64,000 bases of DNA. Source: Mytilus trossulus. Lineage: Eukaryota > Mollusca > Bivalvia > Mytilida > Mytilidae. Shown here piece after piece: positions 49,401-61,054 of the stretch. The stretch spans positions 23,351,578-23,415,577 of the forward strand of contig NC_086378.1 in assembly GCF_036588685.1 (NCBI RefSeq). Reading direction: 5' to 3'. The notes beneath the pieces are model-generated. The model was not told the origin of the DNA. It did not search any database and was given only the letters and a program-made list of their open reading frames with translations. How positions within the stretch are numbered: the first letter of the stretch is position 1; each line of letters starts with the position of its first letter. A program made the position numbers and the translations under genes.

Positions 49401-52400
49401 TTTGTTTTAAAATGTGTTGGCAAAAATTAGTCATTTTGCATACAATGGTCTTCATTTTGTGTGACATTTAGTAATATTGTTTTGTTTGAATCGATAGGGT
49501 TGGTAGATTCATTAGTACAAAAAAGCCGGATGGAAAACCTTACAATGGAAATGTGTCAATTTGGCGGGATGATGACGATTATCGACTTGACGTTACTAGT
49601 GAATACAAATTTCCTGAAGGTATATTAGTACGATAAAAATTGACTAAAACTAGAATTGTAGAACAAAAACTCCATTGAATACATGATACTACTATAAATT
49701 CTAAGGCGGATTTGGGTGGGGTGGGGAAGGGGATATTTAGGAAATAAATGAAGCATGTTTTTAGTTGGCCCCTCTTAAGACAGTCAATGCCCCACGTCCC
49801 ATCCCCCTTTATGAAATTTTCAGGACCCACCACTGAAATTATCGTAGAAGTTGCAGTTAGTTGAAGTAAAATCACCAACTCTATTTAAAATAATGTTATC
49901 ACAAAATCTAAAATAAGCAATTACTTAGGTTAATGTTGTATTGGGGTCAATTGTTTTTGTTGAGGTCAAGGTCCGTAAATTATCTGGTGTAAGACGACAT
50001 AGTCGATTTTTTCCTATTTAATCTTATTTTCCAATAGAATTTATAAATTCGTTTCTTTATTTAATGTCCAAACTGATTTGAAGAATCCACAAAATTTTGA
50101 AACATTTAATATGTCAAAGTCCTAAACATGTATGACATATTTGCCACTGGACGTTTAACAATCAATTGTCAATTGAGAATGAATTCAAAACATAAATTCC
50201 GACAAATACATGTATCTGCACTATTTTTTTGCACAATTAGAATTCCGATACTGTACAAGCTTTTCAAACCACACACCAACTTCAAGATAATAAAAGTTCG
50301 TATGCGCAACTCAATGACATGCAACTGCTTCAGATCTAGATGATGGGTGGTACGGTATGCTTATGCATTCTTTACAACAACAAAAACACTGCAATAATAC
50401 GCAACCACGTGCTTTTATGAATTAAAATGGTCATAAATATTCATTTTTTATGTATAAAAAGGTTCTCTAGGGGAACGATTGGCAGTGGAAAAAGCCGATA
50501 AAGCCGCCAAACTTGGAAGGGACGTGTTTAAAGTTTCCGAGTCAAAGGTATACATGTATTTTAAATATAAAAGCTTAATGTTGCGTCTGGTTTACTTTGT
50601 AAAGTGGCTTGCAATGAAATGAATATTTAAGTGCAGTTTTATAGAATTTGTAATTGATAACATCAATAAAACAAATAATCAACATATGAGTTAAAGATGA
50701 ACATAACTACAGACAAGGATCAATGTCGTATGCCATGGTCTAAATCACACAGTCGATTACCCCTGAGGTCTTGCATGCTCACAGAGTCAAAACAGAATTA
50801 GAAAGAATTTTACAGGGACTATGGAAGATTTGCTATTAACAGCAAATTACATGACGGAAAACCTCGAAGAGGTTCCATATAACTATACTATACAGGGCTT
50901 TGCTCATTGTTGAAGGCCTAACGGTGACCTATAATTGTTAATGTTTGTTTCATTTTGGTCTTTTGTGGATAGTTGTCTCATTGGCAATCATACCACATCT
51001 TCTTTATTATATAATATATAAGTATAACAGACGATAAAAACTGATGTACAAAAATAGATAATGAAAATAGAATAATTATAGTACGATGCAGTAACTTAAA
51101 TAAAGCACCATGTACTTTATCGCACCTTGGGAAAATTATGACGGTATGATTGGCTGAACGCCGTAACGTAGTGACTCATTATGAATCCTTATTAGCTGAA
51201 AATAGTTATCAGGCGGAAGCAGGCATGATGAAAAAAAATTTACAATCTTTTTTATTTTAATTTTATATAAGAACAAATACATGTGGTATGGATCGCCAGT
51301 GAGACAACTATCCACCAGAATTATGTTCAAATGAGGTGGAAATACGAAATTAAAGGTCACCGTTCGGCTTTCAACAATGAGAAACACACATACCGTCAGG
51401 TTTAAAAAGTCTCAATATGAAAAATGTGTAATTATACCCCCGCTTTAAAAAAGGGGGGTATACTGTTTTACCTCTGTCTGTCCTTCCGTCAGTCCGTCCG
51501 TCCCATGAATATTTGTCGTCGCATTTTTCTGAAGAACTACAATACAAGGATTTCTGAAATTTGGTTTCAGGGTTTATCTAAGTCAGCTATACCGTGTGAT
51601 GCGTTTTTAGATTGATCACTCGACAACTTCCTGTTTACCGAACACTTGCATATTTTTACACTATTAATATTATCCACTTGCGTCGGGGGTATCATCAGTG
51701 AGCAGTAGCTCGCAGTTTCACTTGTTTGACAAAGTTAAAAATTGTGTTTGATTATTGTAGCATGTAAATAGAATTGATTTGTTGCTGGTTGTTTAATAAG
51801 AATAAGACACACATTATTGTATGTTGCTGCGTTGTACTATTTACAGGATATTTCTATGACGATTGCAAATAAAGATGGCTTTTTGGTTGGGAATGATTTT
51901 GAAGTCGAGGTTCAATTGAAGAATATCAAATCGGAGAGGGGTCGACGAACTATTGAACATTTACAAGTTGTTGTTGATTCTTTGAAGTACACCGGTCAAA
52001 GTCGAAAGAATATTGTAAAGAAAACATTTGAAAACATCAAATTAGATTTCAGGGAAGGTTAGCATTTCCTTTAATATTTAGTAATTTGACTCGATTATGA
52101 TACACAAGAAACTCTTTAAATGTGTTTGTGTGCTTTTTTCGTTGGGTTGCTATGTAGTTGACTTATACTTTATAGTTTTCAATTCTAAGCACTATAAAAC
52201 CATATCGAACTGGCAAATATTCTTCTTCTAAACTGGCACACAAACTATATGCTAATGGTAATACTGAAAGATTTTTTTAGAAAACGGAATTAAAATAATA
52301 GAGACAACTAGTATACGTGTTTTACATTGTATTATCACATATTTTGTACTGATATGTACGTTTTTGCATGGCCAATAATAGCCGGAAGTCAAGATTGGTT

Positions 52401-54789
52401 ATCAGCCCTAGGGCCGATATCGATATCAGCCCTCGAAATCCATATCAAGCCCCCGAGTTTAACTTCCGGTAACCTGTCAATCAAAGGCTATTTGTAAACA
52501 AGTTGAACACAATGAAAAGAAATTTAGAAAGTTTAAATTGTGCTGTAGAAGAAAAAAGTAGAAATTAACAGAGAAAATCACAAAAATTCCCGTAAAATTT
52601 TGACGCCATGAAGAATTTCGAAAATATATGACGCCACACTGGAATGAGTAGCGATATAGGATTCTTCCTAAGCATTTTTTAACATTTGTAATGTAACACT
52701 TTAAAGTCGTTTAATATTTTCAATTCTTAGAATTAATATATTTATTGTTAATTATTTCTGAAACTTTTCACAAAACGTTGTTAACCTACTGTGATACGAA
52801 CTTTTTTTTAACTCACAGCAAGGATTTGTATAGTTACAAATCCTTGCTCACAGTGATACATTTATTTATTTTTTTCGTTAAATATCTTTTTGATTTTTGA
52901 TGAAATATCAAACATAATTTGGTGTAAGCTATTTGTTTTCTCCTGCTTGAAAATATGTGATAAATAGATTATAACATGTCATTTTCCATATGGTCCATGG
53001 TATCAGCCCACGACCCATATCAAGCCCTCGGGCTAAAGCCCTCTGGCTTGATATGGGAGTCTAGGGCTGATACCAGGGCCATATGGAAAATGCCATGTAA
53101 TAATCTATAAGTAAACAACTAATATAGAGCCTTATGATAAGGCCATATAAATAGCCAAAACAAACATCCGATGGGGGGCACAACCAACAAATAAACCCAT
53201 TGGAGATTGCACTGTCAAACATAATATTAACACAAATTTTACAATTACAATCCACACAAATCTGTGTCCACACTTGTAATAAACAAAAACAATTATTCTG
53301 TATGTAGAGAAGACAGTGACGTTTACAGTGAAAACAGACGAATATTGGGACAAAATGTATGAACTGTTTGGTATGGAAATAACAGCATTTGCATATGTTA
53401 AAGAGACTGGCAACTATTATTTGAAAAAGGATGACTTCCGGTTAAGACGTCCAGATATTCTAGTAAAGGTATATGATGCATTTGTTATTTGTCTGAATAT
53501 GATAACTGCAAACTTTAAGAAATTCATTACTTTATTTCATGTTTTTAGTTGGAATTTAATCACCCGAGGAAAACAATTCACAATGAAAATAATACATTTT
53601 TATGTAATCAGATTTCAGTTTTTCACATAAAATAGACTAAACATAATTACAAAAAATCTTTTTAATGTTTTACTATTATTTCTGTACATGTGTATGCACG
53701 TTGCGTAAATAATTTTATTTCATTTTGATTATCCAGATCTTGAGTATAGTTTAAACAATATAATATTATATTTTCATAGGCACCAAGGGTTGTTCAAGTA
53801 AGAGAACCCTTTGAATTAAAACTTTCGTTCAAAAATACATTGCCAGTACCTCTTACAAACTGTTCTCTGCTGATTGAAGGAAATGGAATTAAAAATAAAA
53901 AGTCGGAGGAGAGGTTAGTATGACAAATTAAAACTATTTGCATTGCAACAACAAATAAAACCAGTTTACGCAGAAATCGTGAGCAAATTTTTCTCAATCA
54001 CACGAGGAACTGTTACGTTATGCACAAGTTTTGATCATTTTTTATATTACATGGAAAGATAGGATCTTTGAAATACAAATAATCTCATCTTTTAGTTACC
54101 TATTAGTTGACTAGTTATTAAAAACAAAATAATTTTGAGTGACTTTGTTTTTTATATTAATGATACCTCAGATGTAAAACGTTAATAAGACGCTGAAATA
54201 ATAAAGAAATACTACAACTTGTTCGTTTAAAAATACTGCGTTTAAATCTTTCTAAAGTAGGAGTATCAAGCACACCAAATACTAAACGTTTGTTCGAATA
54301 GGCAAATACGTGCAAATTCAAATTTGACTATGGGATATGTTTTATCGGTTGATTGATTTATTGGAAACTTAATGTCCAGTGGCAAAAATTTTATGTAAAT
54401 TCAGTAGGATGTCCCATCGGTTTTGAACAGTTTATGAAATAAATCAACCAAAAAATGTATCGAAAAAGCCATAACAGAACACTGTGATATCACTTGGTTC
54501 TCGTCGAGGAATAAATATCTTTAAGCTTTGAATTTTTGTTCCCAAAATAAATGTCCCAGCTTTACGTCATTTTGTGCGTATATATATCCGGATTTATTTT
54601 CACCGTGATTTGACAGCATATTATATATCACTTATTCTTCTTAATAGTGATGTACCTCCACAATCTCAATGGAGCACCTCTCAGATGTTGGAAGCAGAAA
54701 CAAATGGAGAACTCCAGATCAACGTTAGTTTTGATTGTCATGAGTTGAAAGATATTGTTGGTTTAGTCGTCATCACTTCTAAAGACTGA
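37416..54789 (+). CDS. Transglutaminase TG2, 15 coding exons
   Basis: Coding exons: 37416-37599, 38249-38467, 38719-38994, 40953-41071, 41461-41574, 42775-42952, 46912-47053, 47277-47380, 48042-48213, 49498-49619, 50462-50547, 51847-52057, 53308-53468, 53780-53913, 54648-54789. They total 2,364 nt (787 aa) in one frame. The first exon encodes a short Arg/Glu/Asp-rich tail ([15 protein letters not shown] ... [12 protein letters not shown] type). The core keeps the triad: Cys354 in GQCWVF, His414 in NFHVWNEAW and Asp437 in [10 protein letters not shown]. Two beta-barrels follow. Compared with TG1 it has one extra intron, after the KFPEG segment, three residues fewer in exon 7 and three more in exon 9. 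Exon 1 could instead end at 37589 and join 38251, in frame, with four residues fewer. The role is the same crosslinking reaction; expression and location are unknown. No signal peptide is visible. Confidence 0.9.
38495..38540 (+). repeat. Short DR3-like piece in TG2 intron 2
   Basis: ACCAGGATTATAATTTAGTA then CGCCAGACGCGCGTTTC resembles the start of DR3 copies (GTACGCCATACACGCGTTTC at 30660). It lies directly after the exon 2 donor. Confidence 0.4.
41098..41130. repeat. A-rich run in TG2 intron 4
   Basis: About 30 bases of A with a few G, directly after the exon 4 donor region. It is simple sequence. Confidence 0.8.
41806..41905 (-). repeat. Dispersed repeat DR2 fragment, minus orientation
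   Basis: GGGGTGATCTCATGTGCTCC then GGAAAGGTAAGCAGATC is the inverse of the DR2 start at 3380-3440. It is related to 1798-1866. Confidence 0.6.
41968..42774 (+). repeat. Tandem duplication of the TG2 exon 6 acceptor plus the first 33 nt of the exon
   Basis: Four extra copies of a unit of 101-102 bp precede the genuine exon 6. Each carries TTAAAAATCACTACAA, an acceptor, and then GTGAATGCMCAAGATGACAA followed by TGGTATTGTATYT, the first 33 nt of exon 6. It then diverges to GTTAATACAATTCGCCGTA. The exon-like parts start at 42036, 42138, 42239 and 42340; the true exon starts at 42775. Copies 2-4 keep CAG acceptors; copy 1 has CCG. Read through in the exon frame, each decoy meets a stop within about 25 codons. 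A fold-back element separates copy 4 from the true exon. Confidence 0.9.
42385..42728. mobile_element. Fold-back element (about 334 bp) inserted into the duplicated-acceptor array
   Basis: The repeat unit is broken after GTTAAT and resumes at AATACAATTCGCC; the true exon is 435 bp from copy 4 instead of about 101. The inserted DNA includes arms of about 62 bp: 42586-42648 (ATGCTTCTTTTTGTAACTTT ...) and the inverse at 42665-42726. TTAA is present at both junctions and may be the target duplication, but an extra base makes this uncertain. No ORF is present. Confidence 0.6.
43401..43524. mobile_element. Fold-back element, 55-bp arms, TG2 intron 6
   Basis: Left arm 43401-43455 and right arm 43470-43524 are inverted copies apart from an 8-base mismatched block and a few substitutions. 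They share GTGGATTATCG and CGATAGTTAAATTAT. The loop is 14 bp. It has no coding content and is probably a MITE-like element. Confidence 0.65.
43557..44879 (+). mobile_element. Terminal-hairpin transposable element, copy A
   Basis: The 5' end is a hairpin (AGCTCACCTGGCC, CGAA loop, GGGCCAAGTGAGCT) followed by a CGTCCGTCGT microsatellite. The 3' end is another hairpin, GGCTCTTTAGAGCC, ending CTCTAG. It is flanked by TTTTT on both sides (43552-43556 and 44880-44884), a 5-bp target duplication. The interior is made of units of about 500 bp that start near CTTCTCCTCTGAAACTACTG and carry ATTATTATAGATAGAGATAA. There is no protein-coding ORF. It lies in TG2 intron 6. Confidence 0.8.
45300..46894 (+). 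mobile_element. Terminal-hairpin transposable element, copy B
   Basis: It has the same termini as copy A and is flanked by TTATT on both sides (45295-45299 and 46895-46899), a perfect 5-bp target duplication. Its 3' end lies only 17 nt before the start of TG2 exon 7 (acceptor AG at 46910-46911). The insertion therefore sits in the pyrimidine tract, and the host branch point must lie in element sequence or use new sequence. It has about three internal units of about 500 bp and no ORF of significance. Confidence 0.85.
49125..49223. other. Strong 44-bp-arm hairpin in TG2 intron 9
   Basis: Left arm 49125-49168 and right arm 49180-49223 match at 41 of 44 positions. They share AATCTCATTAAAATCCGATG and GATACGCTACC, with an 11-bp loop (ATTCAGCGGAG). 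In RNA this would form a long, nearly perfect stem of pre-miRNA size. It could equally be a tiny palindromic MITE. Which is not decidable from one copy. Confidence 0.75.
50885..51010 (-). repeat. Dispersed repeat DR1, minus copy in TG2 intron 11
   Basis: It shows GCTCATTGTTGAAGGCC, GGTGACCTATAATTG and GATAGTTGTCTCATTGGCA then ATCATACCACATCTTC, the inverse of the DR1 core. Confidence 0.75.
51280..51400 (+). repeat. Dispersed repeat DR1, plus copy in TG2 intron 11
   Basis: It shows GTGGTATGGATCGCCAGTGA, GACAACTATCCAC, AAAGGTCACCG and TTTCAACAATGAG. It lies opposite in orientation to the copy at 50885-51010, so transcripts could fold the two together. Confidence 0.7.
51433..51725 (+). repeat. 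Repeat with CCCCC/GGGGG terminal stem, TG2 intron 11
   Basis: It begins TATACCCCCGCTTT, AAAAAA, GGGGGGTATA (a stem), followed by CTGTCTGTCCTTCCGTCAGT then CCGTCCGTCC. It ends near TCGGGGGTATCATCAGTGAG. It has no coding content. It resembles a dispersed molluscan element by style; the family is not named. Confidence 0.5.
52378..53106. mobile_element. Fold-back element with 61-bp arms, TG2 intron 12
   Basis: The strongest part is the inverted pair 52966-53026 and 53045-53106, sharing CATTTTCCATATGG, TGGTATCAGCCC and CCCATATCAAGCC. Related words (TATCAGCCCTAGGGCC, CCATATCAAGCCCCCGAG), bracketed by CCGGAAGT and ACTTCCGG, lie at 52378-52470. This suggests both ends of one element. A separate perfect 14-bp stem (AGCAAGGATTTGTA) lies at 52817-52848. 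Confidence 0.55.
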
Positions 54790-55067
54790 AATATACTATG
54801 CAGATCCATCTAAGAATATTTATTTTCAATGTACAGACTGACTTTATTTCCCTATGTAATGTTACACCAATATAATTTATCATTGCATCATATTTATTAT
54901 TTATGTCAACGTAATTTATATCATTTACTTATGTCTAAACTTATTTATTAAAGTGCAGTTTTACATAATATGTTTACCGAAGGTGAATTTTCATGTTATT
55001 TAAATATATCTTTAAGTTTCGAATTACTATTAAAATATAATGGAAAGCGTTATCTTCGTTGTTTATG

Positions 55068-55073
55068 AATAAA
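55068..55073 (+). terminator. Predicted poly(A) signal of TG2
   Basis: AATAAA followed by an A-rich stretch, about 280 nt after the TG2 stop codon. ATTAAA near 54945 is an alternative. Confidence 0.45.
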
Positions 55074-55539
55074 AAAAACATAATTTTAATTTAACGTGCT
55101 ATTTCTTGTGTGATGCCTCGTCATTTATTATAACTTGTAATCTGATTTCATCAAAGAAAAGAAAAAGAAGAACAAAATAACGATATGTGTATCACCAGTG
55201 GAACAACAACGTCTTTAAAATTTCTTTTATTATATCACTTTAAATGGTTTTAAGTTTTTGGTAGGTTTGCGATACCCAATTATTCAATTATCAGATTTCT
55301 GTATGTTGTTTTGTGACCTTTTGTTAACTTTGGTTTTTTTCCAATTGAGTAGAATCTGATAATCTGTCATATTTCTGCACATGTTCGTGATAATTGAATA
55401 TGATTTCTTATGGGAATTGAAGTTTAACCGTTATGAATAATGACAGTCATGACAGTGGTATTTAAGTTTACGAGATATTTTCTATAAATTGTACAAACAC
55501 TATTGTGACTGTTAAAGTCGAGTTTGTGAGTCCAACGAA

Positions 55540-55552
55540 CCCCCCCCCCCCC
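55540..55552. repeat. Poly(C) run of 13
   Basis: Seen directly, in intergenic DNA between TG2 and TG3. Confidence 0.9.
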
Positions 55553-55916
55553 TTGGAAATTCCTGGCTACGGGCTCGAGTTGCCCATGTGTCTCACAACC
55601 CCAAATAAGTTGTTTAGACACATGGTTATAAGAATGACGGCTCGTCATTTATTATAACTTGTGTAATCTTATTTTATCAAAGAAAAGAAAGAAACGAAGA
55701 AAAAAAAAGACCCCGTATGTGTGTCACTAGTTGATTCCATCTGAAATAAGCAGTCGATCCAGAACAATTTCCTTTGGTTTTTACATAGTTTAAAGAATAA
55801 AACAAATCCGGAAGAAGCAGGGATTGCAACTACCGGGTCAGTCCCATGTTGTCGCCGGTGTATAAATAGCTGCCATAAAATAGTGATAGACAAAAAAATT
55901 TAAAAGATTTAAAAAA

Positions 55917-56125
55917 TAAGGTGTGGTATGATTGCCAATAACACAACTCTCTAAAAGAGACCAACTGACATAGAATACTTAACAACTAGTATAGGTCACC
56001 GTATGACCTTTTACAATGAGCACAGTCAATACCGCATAGTCAGCTATAAAAGGCACCGAAATGACAAAATTAAAGTAAAACAAATCAAAAACGAGAAAAC
56101 TAACGGCATAATTTATGTACAATAA
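55917..56125 (+). repeat. Dispersed repeat DR1, plus copy
   Basis: The full set of DR1 blocks is visible: GTGGTATGATTGCCAATAAC, ATAGGTCACCGTATGACC and CGCATAGTCAGCTATAAAAG then AACTAACGGC. It is intergenic, between TG2 and TG3. Confidence 0.8.
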
Positions 56126-56129
56126 AGGA

Positions 56130-58340
56130 AAGATTTAAGATGCTTACTTTCATCAGCCCATTAACATAATATAACTCAGTTATTTTTTTTCTCAACATAA
56201 TATATATAGTAGTTTATGCCTTAAGTTATACACTATGTAGTACAAATTTATAACAGTATACGTTTGCCATGACCGGTTGCACACCATTTTATTATCATCT
56301 TACTTCAACGTTTTACTTTTACACACGGAAAACAACACCGTTTTACAGTATATCAGAGGTGGATCCAGACATTTTGTTTAAAATGAGAGGGGGGCTACAA
56401 GCCATGATAAAATGGGAAGGGCCATCCATATGTCCCTATTCATACAAAATCACGTAACATAAAAGGTAGGTTTCGTGGCGTTCCATAGGTTTCACCCCCC
56501 TATCTCTTGGTCCGCCACTGTATAGCGTATCAGTGGAGCAAGAATGACATGCAATGCAGTTATTACTTTTTACTTTGAATTCTTATTATTTTAATCATAT
56601 TACCTTTTTATAATATAAGACTATAACAGCGTTAAAGCCATTACTTTTCCATAGAAAACCTAATTGATAATATATAATTATGGATATTTTATTCGAGTGT
56701 GACACTTAAATGGAGCCAATGATACAATACATCAATTCAACTAGCATAAACGTATTTTAAATTTACTTTCAAATTTTTACATTTCAATATCAATTTAATG
56801 GCGATAGATCATATTAGTTATGAATGCAATATATGTAAAAAAAAAAAAAAAAAAAAAAACCATCAAAGAATATTCATCATGATAACAATTTTAACAATAG
56901 AATATTTGTATTTTGGCATGAAATGAATTTCGAAGTATTTAATAATTTAATGATTAAAATCCAAATGCTATACCTGCACTAGTAGAGGGTTTTGATGGGG
57001 TTCTCATTTTTCTTTCTCAATTTTTAGCCCTATTTATATATTATTTATTTATCTTGCCAATTATTATCTTCTCGGCTATATTTTGCACCTTATTATTTCT
57101 TAATCTGTATTTGTTTAATTATTTTTCTTCATTTTTATATTTGACATTTTTTCTAAACCACTAGTAAATTGCAAACCAGTCCCTAATAGTACTGTTTTCA
57201 TGCTTGCTTTTTTTTTTGGGGGGGGGGGGGGGGGGTAAACATGTCATAGTAACGCATTATTCGTTTATTCGATCACAAAAAAATATAACGTAGAAATCAC
57301 TTATGAATTTTAAGTCAATAATGACCAATAGTGACGTACTATAGATTGAAGCCAAAAAAAAAAAAAACCCCACTCTAGTAAGAGTTTCTAAGAAAGATAT
57401 TGTAGATTTCTTTTTTTTATCTTTTTTTTCTATAGCCCAATAAGATACATTCAAAACTTGTCTACATGCTGAGCAGTTTAAAGTGTTCATATGAAGTACC
57501 AAACTTGTCTATTGTTGACGACCGTACTGTGTTCGCCTATGGATGTCTTCTGTGTTTATTATCATTTTGTTGTTATGGTGCTGTCTCATAGACGCATACC
57601 CAATATATAATTCAATTCAAGGTAACCTAGAAAACAAAGTTACCTTTAAGCTGTTATATAAATAAGCTTGCATGCACATATTAATGCATCAAACTTTCGG
57701 TATTTTCCATTTATGTACAATACATGTTATCGGTGAAATGTACTTAATATTATAATTTCCACTTATTTACTTCATTTAACAAGCTATAGAAATTAAATAT
57801 TTTTATTTAAATGTATGCCACGTATGCACAGTATTTATCCATATCGCTAGGAGGAGTGTGTCAAAACATTGCAATGCAAACAGGTAGCTGGAAATATATG
57901 GTGTATACCTTAATCGTAGGTGTTATGAATAAACAATACTTTAATTTATTGCACCAAAAACTGTCCAACTGTATTTAAAAAAAACCAACTAAATAAGGAT
58001 CAATAAAGTATCCATAGTTTTTAGTATTGTAAAATGTTGAAAATCAATTGCGTGAAAGATGTATTACAAAATAAGACTATACAAAAATAATATTGTTATT
58101 GAACCGTATACCGAGATGTTCCAGGCAATTTGGTACAGTTATAACAACTCGATACTTTCTTGTTTCTGATTATGATATGGGGAAATACAATTCATGTTTT
58201 AAAGATACCAAAACTTATGCTTTTCAAAAAAAATGAAACTTCCAGTTATTTGAAATTGAGAATGAAAATTGTGAATGTGTCAAAGAGACAACAACACGAC
58301 CATTTGGTTTTTTTTAATGCCTGCCAGAGATGATATAATA
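56130..58340. other. Intergenic stretch without recognisable genes
   Basis: It contains a run of 23 A (56837-56859), a T10/G18 tract (57208-57235), a degenerate DR1-like piece near 57508-57590 and a repeat piece near 58250-58310 (inverse of the block in the minisatellite insertion). The short ORFs show no family resemblance. Confidence 0.6.
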
Positions 58341-58475
58341 AGAATAAGAAGTGTATACAGTATGATTGCAAATGAGACAACTCTAAACAACCAAATAAAA
58401 TAGAAATTAACAATTATATCTCACCGTACGACCTTCAACAATGAACACAACCCATACCACAAAGTCAACTATATA
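58340..58475 (+). repeat. Dispersed repeat DR1, partial plus copy
   Basis: AGTATGATTGCAAATGAGAC, CTCACCGTACGACC and TTCAACAATGAACACAACCC are present; the 3' part is missing. A diverged DR2-like stretch (TGTTTTTCTATGTTGTG) follows. Confidence 0.65.
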
Positions 58476-58554
58476 TATTTTATCGTATGTTTTTCTATGT
58501 TGTGATGTTATGCTATTGTTTCAGAAAAAGGGAGAAGGTTTGGGCCCATTAAAA

Positions 58555-58860
58555 CGTTTAATCCCGCTGCAAATGTTTGCACCTGTCCTAAGTCAGGAAT
58601 CTGATGTACAGTAGTTGTCGTTTGTTTATGTAATATATACGTGTTTCTCGTTTCTCGTTTTGTTTATATAGATTAGACCGTTGGTTTTCCCGTTTGAATG
58701 GTTTTACACTAGTAATTTTGGGGCCCTTTATAGCTTGTTGTTCGGTGTGAGCCAAGGCTCCGTGTTGAAGGCCGTACTTTAACCTATAATGGTTTAATTT
58801 TTAAATTGTTATTTGGATGGAGAGTTGCCTCATTGGCACTCACACCACATCTTCCTATAT
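58555..58860 (-). repeat. Dispersed repeat DR1, long minus copy
   Basis: It matches 34965-35280 in the same orientation. On the plus strand it reads CACCTGTCCTAAGTCAGGA, then GTTTTACACTAGTAAT, TTTATAGCTTGTTGTTCGGT and ATTGGCACTCACACCACATC. Confidence 0.8.
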
Positions 58861-58864
58861 CTAT

Positions 58865-61030
58865 AACCAACAACAAGGGCCCTGCATAACAAATGTAAAA
58901 TTCAAGCGTGTCGGAAAGCTAAAGGCCTTATTTATTATACGAAATAATGAACGAAAATCAAATATGATACAAAACAACAAACGACAACCAGTGAATAACA
59001 GACTTATTACTTAGGACGGACACACAGAGAAAAAAAGATACCAAGCCTCCCCTGTAACATTGATAGTTACATTCAAATACGATTGCAAAAAAAAAAAGAA
59101 GATATTTGATCAATGTAAGTGCAGTTGTGTTCCTTTTATTAACATTAGTTCAAGTTATATATTATGCATTTTTTACTGGACTGCCAATAAATCTTTTCAA
59201 AGTTAATATGCTTAATTTTTTTCCTCGACTAGTGTACAAAGAAACAAAAAATGTTAACGCAAACATATGGTATATAGAATTAAAAAGTGCTGATCGTTTG
59301 TGTGTGTTGTCCACTGTTCATGCATGAATAGGAATAGACCACATCCACCTTCCCATTATACTGGGTTTCTCAAAAACTCAAATTTTCTTTTAACTGTAAA
59401 ACATATTTTCACATTCTCTCCGATGACACCTCTATGTAATTTTAGCATAGCATATCTTATTAGCGGTGCAATTATGTATATACTTAGAATATGATGGTAC
59501 CGTGACATATATCTGTTAACTTCCATGTCATGTCGTCTTTATTGGTAACTTGTCTCATTGACAAACAAAACACAACCTCTTATTTTTTTTAAAGTAAAAC
59601 CGAACACAAAAGACATCTAGATGTTCATCATACTTTTTAGTTTAAAAATGATGTTATCAGTTGTTTCAGACTCCATTTTTACATTGATTTCAAGGACATC
59701 TTCTTTATATTTGATTTCATTTTAACAGTATTTCAAAAAGTAAAAGTGCCCCTCCACTCCACCCATTAAAAGTAAATATTTGTCAGTTAGTGCAAACACT
59801 AGCAGTAATAACTACTTTAAAAAGTACACTTGTACTCTCTATAGTATATAAATAAATTAGAGGACCTTGTGGAGCTCATTAGGAGTCTCCAAGACAGCAA
59901 CCCAACTAATTATATACAAACAAATCTCATTCATTATGAGGCAGATATCTATCAGTATCTAACATATGTTTTCTGTATTTACTCACATGCTTATTGATTT
60001 TACCTGTCGATTTAACTTTTTTTATGCTCATGTAAGCAAAACCATTTTCTATACCAATGTAAAAATAAATAAATACTTTAAAAATAGAATTCAATTTTAT
60101 TCAACCCAATATATCTGAAGTGTATCCGTTTATCCGTGAAGTGATGCCAGTCTCTACGGAAACCGTATGTCAACAAAATAGAACAACTTGCAGTTGATAG
60201 TTGTAAATTTTTTAGAGGGACAGCTTCATTTCCAAATCAATGTGAGTCGATTTTACTTTATTAAGTCGGTATATATTCGATCTAAATAAGACATTTAAGA
60301 AATGTGAACAAAGAGTTATTGTAAATTGATTATTTTTTAAACTTACGGCATATTGAATTATTGAATTTATAACTGTGCTTATTTATATCTTTACAAGGAA
60401 GTCAAGGTCTTGTTTAAATATCTGCTTACTAGAACAAAATAACAAATAAATAAAAGCATAAACCATGACCAGAAAATATGCAGTATAGATTATAATTAGT
60501 GATTATTAAGAAATTAAACATAACAGAGGGGAAAATATTCATATTTGTTACTCAATATTTTGCCGCCTCTTGAAAGTACATGTTTTTCATTGATATCAAG
60601 TTTGTATTCCTATAATGCAATTTGTTGTTTTCAATACAATGTCAGTGATTAATTTATTGTTGTTTGCTTTACGTTCAGCGGCAAATATTTCATGCATGTT
60701 CATGACGAAACACACCAGTAAATCCCTTATTATTATCTGAAATGAACTGTTTGAAAGAAACGAAATCGCTACAAAATAAATGTCATTATGTTGCCAAAAT
60801 TATTTTTTTACGAATCATAAATTTAAGTTCACTATAATTAAAGAATGAAAAGAGCATTGCAATGTAAGATTAAAACCTTTTTGAATTTAAACTAAGTTAG
60901 AATTTATAATTTAAAATAATCTCTCAGTTGAAAAGGGACATACGAATAGCTCATAATAGATTTTTTTCGCAGAACAGCTAAAGCAGGCATAAAATCAAGA
61001 AAAATATTATCTCAGTTTGACTTATTTTTA
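58865..61030. other. Intergenic or 5'-leader region of TG3 without recognisable exons
   Basis: AT-rich DNA with no dispersed repeat that I can name. The ORFs at 58817-59494 are short and overlapping. An acceptor directly precedes the TG3 ATG, so at least one leader exon of TG3 should lie somewhere upstream here. I could not place it. Confidence 0.5.
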
Positions 61031-61054
61031 TAATCGTATGCTTCTATCATTCAG

